DNA from: Pseudogemmobacter bohemicus | GTDB lineage: Bacteria; Pseudomonadota; Alphaproteobacteria; Rhodobacterales; Rhodobacteraceae | Direction: 5' to 3' | Length of the DNA: 64,000 nt | Assembly: GCF_003290025.1 (NCBI RefSeq) | Contig: NZ_QNHG01000003.1 | Span: forward strand, 130,497 to 194,496 | Shown here: piece by piece, positions 18,530 to 28,667 of the stretch | Position numbering within the stretch: the stretch's first letter is position 1 | Layout of the letters: the number at the start of each line of letters is the position of its first letter | The notes under the pieces: generated by a model | Database searches by the model: none | What the model was told of the DNA's origin: nothing | What the model saw: only the letters and a program-made list of their open reading frames with translations | Program-made: the position numbers and the translations under genes

Positions 18530-19567
18530 GTGAGTAACGCCCTGATCTCGACCGAGAGGGTCCTTGCCGATGCTGCGGTTTCGGCCGTAGATGGCCGGAT
18601 CGTCTGGGATCCGGTCAAATCACTCTGGTTCAGCGGCCATGCGGTCCTCGGTCTGGTGGCGCTGTTCTACCTGCCCTCGGTGGCGGGCGTTGTGGCTTTT
18701 CTGGTCCTGTCGGCGATCACCCTTTGCGCCGGGCATTCGGTCGGGATGCACCGGCTGCTGATCCATCGGAGCTTCACCGCGCCGATATGGCTGGAGCGGC
18801 TGCTGGTCTGGCTGGGCGTGCTGGTGGGGATGGCCGGGCCGATGGGCATGATCCGGGCGCATGATATGCGGGACTGGCATCAGCGGCAGGTGATTTGCCC
18901 GCCGCATCCGTCACATGGGGCGGGCTTCTGGCAGGATTTCTGGTGGCAGGTTCATTGCGTCTTCCGGCTGGGCTCTCCGCCCCGGTTCGTCTTTGAAAAC
19001 GAGGTTGCCGATGACCCGTTTTATCGCTGGCTGGAGCGATGGTGGATGTTGCAACAGCTGCCGCTTGCGATTGGTCTGTGGTGGATCGGCGGCATCGGCC
19101 TCGTGCTCTGGGGTGTCAGCCTGCGGATCGCCGTCTCGCTGTTCGGCCATTGGGCGGTCGGGCATTTCGCGCATCGCAAGGGGCACCAGGGCTGGGTGAT
19201 CGAGGGGCTGCCGGTGCAGGGCTACAACCTGCCGGGGATCGGCCTGCGGACATTCGGAGAGAACTGGCACGGCAATCACCACGCCTTTCCGCATTCGGCG
19301 CGACTGGGGGTCGAGCCGGGGCAGTCCGATCCCGGCTGGTGGCTGATCAGGGTCCTGGCGGCACTGGGCCTTGCGCGCGATATTGCCGTGCCGGAAAGCA
19401 AACCGGATCGCGAGGGGCTCAGACGGGCAGATCCGCGCCCGGACCCGCACCCGTTACCGGCAAATCCGCCGATGGCCTGCGATGACCGGCAGGACGCCCC
19501 GGTGGTGGCCCGGCGCGACAGTCCGACCGGAAGCAAGGCCCCGGGGCGCCGCCATCAGGGCCTCTGA
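18530..19567 (+). CDS. Membrane fatty acid desaturase
   Basis: A 345-residue integral membrane di-iron desaturase that would place a double bond in acyl chains. Histidine boxes are visible: HSVGMH (HX4H) near residue 69, a shifted HDMRDWH block near 111, and the terminal WHGNHHAFPHSA box near 252. The second box is HX5H rather than the usual HXXHH. Four hydrophobic segments flank the boxes. The start is GTG at 18530 with GGGGAAGG upstream. The last 50 residues are Pro/Arg/Asp-rich and look disordered. The substrate (acyl-CoA, acyl-ACP or lipid) cannot be told from sequence. Confidence 0.85.
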   Translation: MSNALISTERVLADAAVSAVDGRIVWDPVKSLWFSGHAVLGLVALFYLPSVAGVVAFLVLSAITLCAGHSVGMHRLLIHRSFTAPIWLERLLVWLGVLVGMAGPMGMIRAHDMRDWHQRQVICPPHPSHGAGFWQDFWWQVHCVFRLGSPPRFVFENEVADDPFYRWLERWWMLQQLPLAIGLWWIGGIGLVLWGVSLRIAVSLFGHWAVGHFAHRKGHQGWVIEGLPVQGYNLPGIGLRTFGENWHGNHHAFPHSARLGVEPGQSDPGWWLIRVLAALGLARDIAVPESKPDREGLRRADPRPDPHPLPANPPMACDDRQDAPVVARRDSPTGSKAPGRRHQGL

Positions 19568-19596
19568 CTTGTGCCGCCTGGGTCCAGGCGCCATAT
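19568..19596 (+). promoter_or_regulatory. Candidate heat-shock (RpoH) promoter for hslVU
   Basis: CTTGTG at 19568-19573 is followed after 15 bases by CGCCATAT at 19589-19596. This resembles the RpoH pattern CTTGAA / CCCCATNT. The spacer contains a perfect 7-bp dyad, CGCCTGG / CCAGGCG. The first base of the -35 lies right after the desaturase stop. The position, about 30 bases before the hslV start codon, and hslVU being a known heat-shock operon support it. Confidence 0.5.
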
Positions 19597-19627
19597 AGGG
19601 GCTCGCAACAAGGCGAAGGGCATACCC

Positions 19628-20185
19628 ATGGCGGACGACAAATTCCCCGGCTGGCACGGGACCACGATCCTTGCGGTCCGGCGCGGCGGCGAGGTTGTGG
19701 TGGCGGGGGATGGCCAGGTCTCGCTGGGCCAGACAGTGATCAAGGGGACCGCGCGCAAGGTGCGGCGGATCTCTCCGGGCGGGCATGATGTGGTGGTGGG
19801 CTTTGCCGGCTCGACCGCCGATGCCTTCACCCTGCTGGAGCGGCTGGAGAAGAAGCTGGAGGCCGCACCCGGTCAGCTGGCCCGCGCCTGTGTCGATCTG
19901 GCGAAAGACTGGCGGATGGACAAATACCTGCGCAACCTTGAGGCCATGCTGATCGTGACCGACGGCATCTCGGTCTATGTCCTGACCGGTGCCGGCGATG
20001 TGTTGGAACCCGAACATGACGTGGCCGCCATCGGTTCGGGCGGCAATTACGCCCTCGCAGCCGCGCGCGGGCTGATGGAGACCGACCTGTCCGCCGGGGA
20101 TGTGGCGCGCAAAGCCATGGCGATTGCCGCCTCGATCTGCGTCTATACCAATGGCAATCTGACGGTGGAGACGATCCGCAAATGA
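19628..20185 (+). CDS. hslV: ATP-dependent protease proteolytic subunit HslV
   Basis: A 185-residue threonine protease that assembles as a double hexameric ring with the HslU unfoldase. The catalytic Thr is in [11 protein letters not shown]12 must become the N-terminus, so an 11-residue propeptide ([11 protein letters not shown]) has to be removed, unlike E. coli HslV where only Met is lost. The [14 protein letters not shown] and [14 protein letters not shown] blocks are intact. It overlaps the next gene by 4 bases. Confidence 0.96.
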   Translation: MADDKFPGWHGTTILAVRRGGEVVVAGDGQVSLGQTVIKGTARKVRRISPGGHDVVVGFAGSTADAFTLLERLEKKLEAAPGQLARACVDLAKDWRMDKYLRNLEAMLIVTDGISVYVLTGAGDVLEPEHDVAAIGSGGNYALAAARGLMETDLSAGDVARKAMAIAASICVYTNGNLTVETIRK

Positions 20186-21270
20186 GTGCTGCACCGATGA
20201 CCCCCGAAGATCTGCGCGCCGGTGTTCAGGCCGGTATCCTGACCGAAGCCCAGGCGGCCTCGCTTGCGGCGCTGATCCAGGCCCGCGCCGGGCAACGCGC
20301 CGCCATGCCGGCAGAAGACGAGCCGTTCGAGTTTTTCAAAGGCTTCTCCGAAATCTTCATCTCGATCGGTCTGATCATCCTGCTGTCTGGTGTGCTGGCG
20401 CTGATCGCCTGGGCCGGAGGCGCGACGATTGCCATCGTGATGCCGCTGATCGCCGCCGGGATCGCCTGGTGGTGGGCGGGCTATTTCACCCTGAAACGGC
20501 GGATGAACCTGCCTTCGATGGTGCTGGCGCTGGTCTTTGGCGGCGGCCTGCTGATCGCGGTGACCACGCTGGTTTTCCAAAGCGCGTCTGAGCCGTCGCG
20601 GATGCTGATGGTGCTGCCGCCGCTGGCGGCAACTTTGGGCATGGCGGCCTGGTATCGTCACTTTCGTCTGCCGTTCTCGATGTTCGTGCTGGGTGGATTT
20701 GCGCTCCTGACGCTTTATGCCCTGACCACCTCGACCGATGCGCTGGTGGGGCTTGCCATTGGCACGCGGTCCTGGGGGATGAACGGGCTGTTCGATCTGC
20801 GCGAGAGCCCGGCCTTTGCCTTTGCGACACTGGGATTTGGTATCGTGGCATTTCTGGCGGGGATGTGGTTCGACATGCGCGATCCGCACCGGCTGGGCCG
20901 CAATGCCGCGACCGCCTTCTGGCTGCATCTGCTGGCGGCTTTCGCGCTGGTGAATACGGTAGCGGTGACGCTTTACGGCTCTGGCGGCATGGTGATGCTG
21001 ATCGTTGCGCTGCTGATCATCACGGTGCTGGCGCTGGTGATCGACCGCCGGTCCTTTGTCTCGGCCGCCATTGGCTATATGGCAGTGGTGATCGTCTGGG
21101 CGACCGGGGGCGGCAATTTCGGATCCTGGGCCTTTGCGCTGCTGATCCTTGGCGCGCTGATCACCGCCATTGGCACCTGGTGGGTGCAGTTGCGTGGCTG
21201 GCTGATGCGCGCTCTGCCCGATTTCCCCGGCAAAGACCGGCTGCCCCCCTATGCGAGGCCTGACCAATGA
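20182..21270 (+). CDS. DUF2157-like multi-pass membrane protein encoded between hslV and hslU
   Basis: A 362-residue protein with about ten hydrophobic segments after a soluble N-terminal stretch of about 50 residues. The N-terminus ([20 protein letters not shown]) resembles the helical cap of DUF2157 membrane proteins. No catalytic motif is visible. It overlaps hslV and hslU by 4 bases on each side (ATGA), so it must be translated with them. I infer that its level follows heat-shock control of hslVU. Its function is unknown. Confidence 0.75.
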   Translation: MSAAPMTPEDLRAGVQAGILTEAQAASLAALIQARAGQRAAMPAEDEPFEFFKGFSEIFISIGLIILLSGVLALIAWAGGATIAIVMPLIAAGIAWWWAGYFTLKRRMNLPSMVLALVFGGGLLIAVTTLVFQSASEPSRMLMVLPPLAATLGMAAWYRHFRLPFSMFVLGGFALLTLYALTTSTDALVGLAIGTRSWGMNGLFDLRESPAFAFATLGFGIVAFLAGMWFDMRDPHRLGRNAATAFWLHLLAAFALVNTVAVTLYGSGGMVMLIVALLIITVLALVIDRRSFVSAAIGYMAVVIVWATGGGNFGSWAFALLILGALITAIGTWWVQLRGWLMRALPDFPGKDRLPPYARPDQ

Positions 21271-22565
21271 CTGACCTGACCCCCCGCGAGATCGTCTCGG
21301 AACTGGACCGTTTCATCATCGGCCAGAAAGAGGCCAAGCGCGCCGTGGCGGTGGCTTTGCGCAACCGCTGGCGCCGCAATCGTCTGCCTGCCGATCTGAT
21401 CGACGAGGTTTACCCCAAGAATATCCTGATGATCGGGCCGACCGGGGTGGGCAAGACCGAGATTTCCCGCCGGCTGGCGAAACTGGCGAAAGCGCCGTTC
21501 CTGAAGGTCGAGGCGACGAAGTTCACCGAGGTCGGTTATGTCGGGCGTGATGTGGAAAGCATCATCCGCGATCTGATGGATGTGGCGATTGTCGATACCC
21601 GTGCGCTGATGCGTGACGAGGTGCGCGAGAAGGCGAAGCGCGCGGCCGAGGAGCGGGTGATCGAGGCGATTGCCGGCAAGGATGCGCGCGAGCAGACCCG
21701 TGAGATGTTTCGCAGGAAGCTGCGCGCGGGCGAGCTGGACGACACCATGATCGAGATCGAGATCCAGGACCCGATGCCCGCGATGCCGATGATGGCGGGC
21801 GGCCAGGGGATGGAGATGCAGCTTCAGGGTCTGCAGGAGATGTTCGGCAAGGCCTTCCAGCGATCCACAAAAAAGCGGGTTACGGTGGCGGACAGCTATG
21901 ATCTGCTGCTGGGTCAGGAAGCGGATAAGCTTTTGGATGACGAGGCGGTAAAGACCCGCGCGCTGGCCGTGGTGCAGGCGGATGGCATCGTGTTCCTTGA
22001 TGAGATCGACAAGATCTGTGCGAAATCCGAGGCGCGCGGCGCCGATGTGTCGCGCGAGGGCGTGCAGCGCGATCTGCTGCCGCTGATCGAGGGGACGACC
22101 GTTTCGACCAAATACGGGCCGGTGAAGACGGATCACATCCTCTTCATCGCATCCGGGGCCTTCCATGTCGCGAAACCCTCGGATCTGCTGCCGGAACTCC
22201 AGGGGCGTCTGCCGATCCGGGTCGAGCTGGAGGCGCTGACCGAGGGCGATTTCGTGCGCATCCTGACCGAGACCGACAATGCGCTGACCAGACAATATAC
22301 CGGGCTGATGGCGACGGAAGAGGTGGCAGTCAGCTTTACCGAAGACGGTATCGCGGCGATTGCGGGACTGGCCGCGGAGGTGAACCGCTCGGTCGAGAAT
22401 ATCGGCGCGCGGCGGCTTTATACCGTGATGGAGCGGGTGTTCGAGGAGCTGTCCTTCACCGCGCCGGACCGCCCGGGCGAGGCGGTGGTGGTCGATGAGG
22501 TCTTTGTCGAGAAGAATGTCGGGCAGCTGGCGCGCTCGGCGGATATCTCGCGCTATGTGCTGTGA
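21267..22565 (+). CDS. hslU: ATP-dependent protease ATPase subunit HslU
   Basis: A 432-residue AAA+ unfoldase that feeds substrates to HslV. Walker A is GPTGVGKT at 57-64 and Walker B is [10 protein letters not shown]. The sensor-type motifs and arginine finger region ([10 protein letters not shown]) are present. The C-terminal ISRYVL tail is the element that docks into HslV. The I-domain (about 110-230) is present at normal length. The start overlaps the preceding gene as ATGA. Confidence 0.97.
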   Translation: MTDLTPREIVSELDRFIIGQKEAKRAVAVALRNRWRRNRLPADLIDEVYPKNILMIGPTGVGKTEISRRLAKLAKAPFLKVEATKFTEVGYVGRDVESIIRDLMDVAIVDTRALMRDEVREKAKRAAEERVIEAIAGKDAREQTREMFRRKLRAGELDDTMIEIEIQDPMPAMPMMAGGQGMEMQLQGLQEMFGKAFQRSTKKRVTVADSYDLLLGQEADKLLDDEAVKTRALAVVQADGIVFLDEIDKICAKSEARGADVSREGVQRDLLPLIEGTTVSTKYGPVKTDHILFIASGAFHVAKPSDLLPELQGRLPIRVELEALTEGDFVRILTETDNALTRQYTGLMATEEVAVSFTEDGIAAIAGLAAEVNRSVENIGARRLYTVMERVFEELSFTAPDRPGEAVVVDEVFVEKNVGQLARSADISRYVL

Positions 22566-22574
22566 CGGTGGAAT

Positions 22575-22661
22575 GGGGGGGCAGCCCCCCGGGCCGCCGG
22601 TTCCCTGAACCGGTGGCGGAAACGCAGGCTTACCCCCGGAGTATTTGGGTCAAGAGGAAAG
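22575..22661 (+). repeat. Dispersed intergenic hairpin element, copy 2
   Basis: A GGGGGGC / GCCCCCC hairpin is followed by a second hairpin (CCGGTTC cct GAACCGG), then ACCCCCGGAGTATTT and GGGTCAAGAGGAAAG. It follows the hslU stop by about 10 bases and may serve as its terminator. The tail closely matches copy 4 at 61177-61231 (minus). Confidence 0.65.
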
Positions 22662-22740
22662 CCACAGGCTTTCAGCGCTGAAACAACTGGTGAGCGGTCC
22701 GGGGCTTGACCTGTTGCTGCGGGAGCGTCAGGAAAACGGC

Positions 22741-23871
22741 ATGAGAGTTCTGGTCGCCTTTCTGGTGTTGGTCCTGTTCGCCTCCTGCGCGCCGCGCGGG
22801 AATTTCGTCATGCTGGAAGAGCTGTCGCCCGAGAAGATCGCGCTGGCTCAGGATGTTTCGATCCGGGTGCCGATCTATGTCGGCACCTCGCGGCGGGAAG
22901 ACAATGGCGAATTCGGTTTCGCGCGCTCGGATTTCGCAAGCTTCATGCGCTACGATATCCTGATGCCGCGTAATCATAAGGCGGGTGAGGTCACCTGGCC
23001 GAAATCGGTGAAGCGCGCTGATCCGACGACGGATTTCCTGACGCTTGCTGATCAGCAATTCGCCACGGCGGCGGATTTCCGCAAGGAGCTGGCAAAGGGG
23101 CTGGGGCGGCGCGGCAGCCGGGACGTGGTCGTCTATGTGCATGGCTTCAACAACACCATGGCCGAAAGCATCTACCGCGTCGCGCAGATGCATTATGACC
23201 TGAAAGTGCCGGGCGTGGCGGTGCATTACGCCTGGCCCTCGCGCGGGTCGGCGCTTGGTTATGTCTATGACCGCGATTCGGCTTTGTTCGGGCGCGACGG
23301 GCTGGAGGAGTTGCTTCGTGAGGTTGCGGGCGCCGGCGCCGAGAAGATCATCATCGTGGCCCATTCCATGGGCGGCGCGCTGACGATGGAGACCTTGCGC
23401 CAGGCCTCGATCCGGGGGGATCGCAAGGTGATGGACAAGCTGGCCGGGGTGATCCTGATCTCGCCCGATCTCGATGTGGATCTGTTCCGCGCCCAGGCCC
23501 ATGCGATGGGGAAACTGCCGCAGCCTTTCCTGATCTTCGGCAGCACGCGCGACACCATCCTGAATCTGTCGTCAAAGATTGCGGGTGCACCGGACCGGCT
23601 GGGCAATCTGACCGATCTGACGCCGATCGCGGATCTGGAAGTCACCTATTACGACACTGCCGCCTATAATCAGGGGGCCGGGCACAACAACCTGGGCACC
23701 TCGCCGGCGCTGTTGCAGCTGCTGGGGGGGATCGCCAATATCGACGCCGCCTTCCAGGCCGAGGCGCGGACGCGGGTCGGTCTGTTGCCGGGCGTGGTGC
23801 TGACGGTGCGCAATGCGACCGCCATTGTGCTATCGCCGGTCGAGGCGGTGGCGGCAGGCAATGCGGACTGA
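22741..23871 (+). CDS. Alpha/beta-hydrolase lipoprotein (DUF900 type)
   Basis: A 376-residue lipoprotein. The N-terminus MRVLVAFLVLVLFASCAPRG ends in a lipobox with Cys16 as the lipidated residue. The body is an alpha/beta hydrolase of the DUF900 type: a VYVHGFNNTM oxyanion block and a nucleophile elbow AHSMGGA, with a likely acid in the SPDLDVDLF stretch and a late GHNNLG His. It probably acts in the envelope. The substrate is unknown. I chose the ATG at 22741 because the signal peptide starts there. The open frame continues upstream without homology. Confidence 0.8.
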   Translation: MRVLVAFLVLVLFASCAPRGNFVMLEELSPEKIALAQDVSIRVPIYVGTSRREDNGEFGFARSDFASFMRYDILMPRNHKAGEVTWPKSVKRADPTTDFLTLADQQFATAADFRKELAKGLGRRGSRDVVVYVHGFNNTMAESIYRVAQMHYDLKVPGVAVHYAWPSRGSALGYVYDRDSALFGRDGLEELLREVAGAGAEKIIIVAHSMGGALTMETLRQASIRGDRKVMDKLAGVILISPDLDVDLFRAQAHAMGKLPQPFLIFGSTRDTILNLSSKIAGAPDRLGNLTDLTPIADLEVTYYDTAAYNQGAGHNNLGTSPALLQLLGGIANIDAAFQAEARTRVGLLPGVVLTVRNATAIVLSPVEAVAAGNAD

Positions 23872-23943
23872 GGAGGCTTCGCCGCCTTGCCGGGCCCTGT
23901 TGCCGGGATTATGGCTGGCGGCAGCATTTGAAGGAGGCGGCCA

Positions 23944-25098
23944 ATGCCCGATTTCACCCCCGTTGACCCGGCTGAGCTGACCGCGCGGCTGATCCGCTGC
24001 AATTCGGTGACCCCTGCCGAGGGCGGCGCGCTGGTCTTGCTGGAGGAACTGCTGACCGGCGCTGGTTTCACCTGCACAAGGGTGGATCGCGGCGGGATTG
24101 CCAATCTCTATGCCCGCTGGGGCGCGCGCAGTGCGAACCGGTCTTTCGGCTTCAACGGTCATACCGATGTGGTGCCGGTGGGGGATCTGGCAGCCTGGAC
24201 CCAGGATCCGTTCGGCGCGGCCGAGGTGGATGGCTGGATGTATGGGCGCGGCGCCACCGATATGAAATCCGGTGTGGCGGCTTTCGCCGCCGCTGCGGTG
24301 GATTTCGTGCGGCAAACCCCGCCGGACGGGGCCGTGATCCTTGCCATTACCGGCGATGAGGAAGATGTGGCCGAACATGGCACCGTTGCGCTTCTTGACT
24401 GGATGGGCGGCAATGGCGAGCGGATGACCCATTGCCTGGTCGGAGAGCCGACCTGCCCTGACACCATGGGCCAGATGATGAAGATCGGCCGGCGCGGCAG
24501 CCTGACCGCCTGGTTCACCGCCGAGGGTGTGCAGGGCCATTCCGCCTATCCGCATCGTGCGAAAAACCCGATGTCGGCGCTGGTCAGGCTGATGGCCCGG
24601 CTGGAGGCGGAGCCTCTGGATCAGGGATCCGAGCATTTCGATGCCTCGACCCTTGCGATCACCACGATTGATTGCGGCAACAAGGCCACCAATGTGATCC
24701 CGGCCAAAGGCTCGGCCACGGTGAATATCCGTTACAACGACCTTCATACTGGCGACAGCCTTGCCGCCTGGCTGAATGATCAGGCCATCGCGGTGGTGGC
24801 CGAGACCGGGGTTAAGATCACGGTGACGGTGAAAAACTCGGGCGACAGTTTTCTGACCGCGCCGGGGGAGTTTTCCGAACTGATCCGCAAATCGGTCAAG
24901 GCGGAAACCGGCGTCAGCCCGGAATATTCCACGAGCGGAGGCACCTCGGATGCGCGGTTTGTGAAGGATCACTGCCCGGTGGTCGAATTCGGGCTGGTCG
25001 GCAAGACCATGCACCAGGTGGATGAACGGGTCGAGATCGCGCAGATCCATCAGCTGAAGGCGATCTACAGCCGCATCCTCAGGGATTATTTCGCATGA
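23944..25098 (+). CDS. dapE: Succinyl-diaminopimelate desuccinylase
   Basis: A 384-residue M20-family metallopeptidase that frees diaminopimelate from its succinyl form in lysine and peptidoglycan synthesis. Metal ligands are in [25 protein letters not shown] and [12 protein letters not shown], with a later GEPTC block and the GGTSDARF stretch. Length and motif order fit DapE. A GGAGG lies 6 bases before the start. It overlaps the next gene by 4 bases. Confidence 0.95.
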   Translation: MPDFTPVDPAELTARLIRCNSVTPAEGGALVLLEELLTGAGFTCTRVDRGGIANLYARWGARSANRSFGFNGHTDVVPVGDLAAWTQDPFGAAEVDGWMYGRGATDMKSGVAAFAAAAVDFVRQTPPDGAVILAITGDEEDVAEHGTVALLDWMGGNGERMTHCLVGEPTCPDTMGQMMKIGRRGSLTAWFTAEGVQGHSAYPHRAKNPMSALVRLMARLEAEPLDQGSEHFDASTLAITTIDCGNKATNVIPAKGSATVNIRYNDLHTGDSLAAWLNDQAIAVVAETGVKITVTVKNSGDSFLTAPGEFSELIRKSVKAETGVSPEYSTSGGTSDARFVKDHCPVVEFGLVGKTMHQVDERVEIAQIHQLKAIYSRILRDYFA

Positions 25099-25511
25099 TC
25101 CGGGTGGCGCTGACCGATGACCTCGCCACCTGCCAGGCGCTGCGGCGGCTTGTGTTCATCGAAGAGCAGGCGGTTTCCGAGGCGGAAGAGGTCGATGGCC
25201 GCGACGGTGAGGCGCTGCATCTGCTGGCCACCGACGGCCAGCCGCTCGGCACCGCGCGTATCCTGATCGAGGGTGCCACCGGCAAGATCGGCCGCGTCTG
25301 CGTGTTGGCCACGGCGCGAGGGCGCGGCATCGGCCAGGCGCTGATGCGCGAGGCAGTGGCGGTCTTGCGCATGCAGCCCGGGGTCACCCGCGCAAAACTC
25401 GGTGCCCAGATCCATGCGCTTGGCTTTTACGAGGCGCTTGGCTTTCGCGCTTACGGCCCGGAATACCAGGATGCCGGAATCGCGCATCGCGATATGGAGC
25501 TGACGCTCTGA
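25095..25511 (+). CDS. GNAT-family N-acetyltransferase
   Basis: A 138-residue GNAT protein that would acetylate a small molecule or protein from acetyl-CoA. The acetyl-CoA loop is in [14 protein letters not shown] near residues 74-87. The terminal block [15 protein letters not shown] is also typical. It resembles ElaA-like GNATs. The substrate is unknown. The ATGA overlap with dapE suggests they are translated together. Confidence 0.85.
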   Translation: MIRVALTDDLATCQALRRLVFIEEQAVSEAEEVDGRDGEALHLLATDGQPLGTARILIEGATGKIGRVCVLATARGRGIGQALMREAVAVLRMQPGVTRAKLGAQIHALGFYEALGFRAYGPEYQDAGIAHRDMELTL

Positions 25512-25581
25512 GCGCTGTGATCCTTTACCTCTGACGCGCGGGGGGGTAATTCCCTCTCTGTCAGATACAGAGGCTCAACCC

Positions 25582-28140
25582 ATGTCGCGCTACGAACCCG
25601 GTCAGATCGAGAAGAAATGGCAATCCGCCTGGGATGAGGCCGGGGTCTTCACGGCCGAGGCCGATCCGTTGCGCCCGAAATATTATGTCCTTGAGATGTT
25701 CCCCTATCCGTCGGGGCGCATCCATATGGGGCATGTCCGCAACTACACGATGGGCGATGTGGTGGCGCGCTATAAGTCGTCTTGCGGCTTCTCGGTGCTG
25801 CACCCGATGGGCTGGGACGCTTTCGGCATGCCGGCCGAGAATGCTGCGATGGAGCGGGGCGGTCATCCGAAAGACTGGACCTACGGGAACATCGCCGACA
25901 TGAAGGCGCAGATGAAGCCGCTGGGCCTGTCGATTGACTGGAGCCGCGAATTCGCCACCTGCGACCCGGAATATTACGGCCAGCAACAGGCGATGTTCAT
26001 CGACATGCTGGCAGCGGGGCTGGTTTACCGCAAGGCGGCCGTGGTGAACTGGGATCCGGTCGATATGACGGTTCTCGCCAATGAGCAGGTCGAGAACGGG
26101 CGCGGATGGCGCTCGGGCGCGCTGGTCGAGCGTAAGGAGCTGACGCAGTGGTTCTTTAAGATCTCGGCCATGGCCGAGGATCTGCTGGCCTCGCTGGACG
26201 GGCTGGAGAAATGGCCTGAAAAGGTGCGCCTGATGCAGGCGAACTGGATCGGCAAGTCGCAAGGCCTGCAATTCGCGTTTGAAACCGTGAATGCGCCGGC
26301 AGGCTTTGACAGGCTTGAGGTTTACACCACCCGCCCTGACACGCTGAATGGGGCGAGCTTTGCCGGCATCTCGGTCGATCACCCGCTGGCGAAGGCGCTG
26401 GCCGGGAAGAGCGAGGCCATTGCGGCTTTTGCCGTTGAATGCCGCAAGGGTGGCACCACCGCCGAAGAGATCGAGACTGCCGAGAAGATCGGCTTCGATA
26501 CCGGTGTGCGGGTGCGCCATCCGCTGGACTCCTCCATCGAACTGCCGGTCTGGATCGCCAATTTCATCCTGATGGATTACGGCACCGGCGCGATTTTCGG
26601 CTGCCCGGCGCATGACCAGCGCGACTTTGAATTCGCGACGAAATACAGCCTGCCGATCCTGCCGGTCTTTGTGGCGCCCGGCACGGAGGAGACCACCCTC
26701 ACCGAGGCCTATGTTCCGACCAAAGCCGAGGCGGTTGACTATGTCCGTGGTCTCGCGGGCAACAAGACCCAGACCGGCGACGCCGGCGTGGCCGAGGCGA
26801 TCACCATCGCCGGGGAAAAGGGCTTCGGCGAAGGCGTGACCAAATACCGCCTGCGCGACTGGGGCCTGTCCAGACAACGCTATTGGGGCTGCCCGATCCC
26901 GGTCGTCCATTGCCCGACCTGCGGTGTGGTGCCCGAGAAGAAAGAGAACCTGCCCGTCGAGCTGCCCTATGATGTGAGCTTTGACAAGCCGGGCAATCCG
27001 CTGGACCGTCACCCGACCTGGCGCGATGTCTCCTGCCCGAAATGCGGCCAGGCGGCAAAGCGTGAAACCGATACGATGGACACCTTCGTCGATTCGTCCT
27101 GGTATTTCACCCGCTTCACCGCGCCGCGGGCGACGACGCCGACCGTCATGGCCGATGCGGAATACTGGATGAATGTCGACCAGTATATCGGCGGCATCGA
27201 ACACGCGATCCTGCACCTGCTTTACTCGCGCTATTTCGCCCGCGCGATGAATGTGACCGGCCACCTGCCCGAGAAATCGTGCGAGCCCTTCAATGCGCTC
27301 TTCACGCAAGGCATGGTCACGCATGAAATCTACAAGACCACTGACGACAAGGGCCGTCCGGTCTATCACCTGCCGGAAGACGTGATCCGTTCCGATGCCG
27401 GAGTGAGCCTGGCAGACGGCACGGCGGTCGAGGTGATCCCCTCGGCCAAGATGTCGAAATCAAAGAAAAACGTTGTCGATCCGATGAATATCATCGCCTC
27501 TTACGGTGCCGATACCGCGCGCTGGTTCGTCATGTCGGACAGCCCGCCCGAGCGCGATATCGAATGGACGGCGAGCGGCGCCGATGCCACCAGCAAGCAC
27601 CTCTCCCGGGTCTGGACGCTGTCGGACCGCATTGCTTCGATGCCCGCGAACCATGCCGGCACCGGCGATCTGGAACTGCAAAAGACGGTCGCCCGCACCA
27701 CGGTCGAGGTCACCAGGTCGATCGAGGGCTTTGCCTTCAACAAGGCCATCGCAGCCCTTTACGCTCTGACCAATACGCTGTCCAAAGCCGATGCCTCGGC
27801 GCTGGTCGCGCGGGATGCGATGCGGGCGCTGGCGCAGCTGATGCAGCCGATGACCCCGCATCTGGCCGAGGAGATCTGGGCCATGCAGGGCGGCGAGGGG
27901 CTTTGTGCCCGCGCCCCCTGGCCCGTGGCCGATCCTTCGCTGCTGGTCGATGACGTGATCTCGCTGCCGATCCAGATCAATGGCAAGAAACGCGCGGAAA
28001 TCAGCGTGGCCAAGGATCTTGCCTCTTCCGAGGTTGAAAAGCTGGCGCTGGCCCATGAGGATGTGGTGAAATTCCTTGCCGGCAATCCGGTGAAGAAAAT
28101 CATCGTTGTCCCGGGGCGCATCATCAATGTGGTTGCCTGA
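25582..28140 (+). CDS. leuS: Leucyl-tRNA synthetase
   Basis: An 852-residue class I aminoacyl-tRNA synthetase that charges tRNA-Leu. The HIGH motif is [14 protein letters not shown] (HMGH at 48-51) and the KMSKS motif is in [10 protein letters not shown] near residue 622. The CP1 editing domain has its [12 protein letters not shown] and [12 protein letters not shown] blocks. A zinc-like CPTCG / CPKCG pair is also present. It is followed 5 bases later by lptE. Confidence 0.98.
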   Translation: MSRYEPGQIEKKWQSAWDEAGVFTAEADPLRPKYYVLEMFPYPSGRIHMGHVRNYTMGDVVARYKSSCGFSVLHPMGWDAFGMPAENAAMERGGHPKDWTYGNIADMKAQMKPLGLSIDWSREFATCDPEYYGQQQAMFIDMLAAGLVYRKAAVVNWDPVDMTVLANEQVENGRGWRSGALVERKELTQWFFKISAMAEDLLASLDGLEKWPEKVRLMQANWIGKSQGLQFAFETVNAPAGFDRLEVYTTRPDTLNGASFAGISVDHPLAKALAGKSEAIAAFAVECRKGGTTAEEIETAEKIGFDTGVRVRHPLDSSIELPVWIANFILMDYGTGAIFGCPAHDQRDFEFATKYSLPILPVFVAPGTEETTLTEAYVPTKAEAVDYVRGLAGNKTQTGDAGVAEAITIAGEKGFGEGVTKYRLRDWGLSRQRYWGCPIPVVHCPTCGVVPEKKENLPVELPYDVSFDKPGNPLDRHPTWRDVSCPKCGQAAKRETDTMDTFVDSSWYFTRFTAPRATTPTVMADAEYWMNVDQYIGGIEHAILHLLYSRYFARAMNVTGHLPEKSCEPFNALFTQGMVTHEIYKTTDDKGRPVYHLPEDVIRSDAGVSLADGTAVEVIPSAKMSKSKKNVVDPMNIIASYGADTARWFVMSDSPPERDIEWTASGADATSKHLSRVWTLSDRIASMPANHAGTGDLELQKTVARTTVEVTRSIEGFAFNKAIAALYALTNTLSKADASALVARDAMRALAQLMQPMTPHLAEEIWAMQGGEGLCARAPWPVADPSLLVDDVISLPIQINGKKRAEISVAKDLASSEVEKLALAHEDVVKFLAGNPVKKIIVVPGRIINVVA

Positions 28141-28145
28141 TCATC

Positions 28146-28667
28146 ATGGCGCTTGACCGCCGCACCCTTCTGATCCTGCCGCTGGCGCTGGCCGCCTGCG
28201 GCTTTACGCCGGCCTATAAAAAAGGCGGCCCGGCCGAGGCGCTGCTGGGCCAGGTGCGGGCGGCGGATCCGGATACCAAAGAGGCCTTTGCCTTCGTGCA
28301 GCGAATCGAGGAACGTCTGGGCCGGCCCGAGCGCCCTCTCTACGATCTCGATTACGCCATCACGACCGAGACCGGCGGCGTCGGTGTCACCGCCGATAAC
28401 CGCACCACCCGCTACAATATCACCGGCGTGGTGACCTTCCGGATCTCGGATACGCTCAGCGGCACCGTGCTGGCCAGCGGGCGGGCGCAAAGCTTTACCG
28501 CCTTCAACGCGACCGGCTCGACCGTGGCGATGCTGGCGGCGGAAGAGGATGCGGAAGGCCGGCTGATGCATATCCTGGCCGATCAGGTCGTGGCGCGGCT
28601 GATCGCGGAAATGGCAGCGCTGCAACGGCGTAACGGCGCGCCTGCGGCCACTCCCCCGGCCGGCTGA
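28146..28667 (+). CDS. lptE: LPS assembly lipoprotein LptE
   Basis: A 173-residue outer-membrane lipoprotein that plugs LptD for insertion of lipopolysaccharide. The signal peptide MALDRRTLLILPLALAAC ends at the lipid-modified Cys18, followed by GFTPAY as in LptE (RlpB). The body has the YNITGVVTFRIS beta-strand pattern. It lies between leuS and holA, the conserved place for lptE. Its stop shares one base with the holA start. Confidence 0.88.
   Translation: MALDRRTLLILPLALAACGFTPAYKKGGPAEALLGQVRAADPDTKEAFAFVQRIEERLGRPERPLYDLDYAITTETGGVGVTADNRTTRYNITGVVTFRISDTLSGTVLASGRAQSFTAFNATGSTVAMLAAEEDAEGRLMHILADQVVARLIAEMAALQRRNGAPAATPPAG

Noticed and set aside
20143-21267. A 374-residue open frame opposite the DUF2157-like gene.
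   Set aside because: It is His/Gln/Arg-rich shadow sequence without homology; the plus frame has proper overlaps and membrane helices.
25561-27369. A 602-residue open frame opposite leuS.
   Set aside because: leuS is certain on the plus strand. The reverse frame has no motif or ribosome site.
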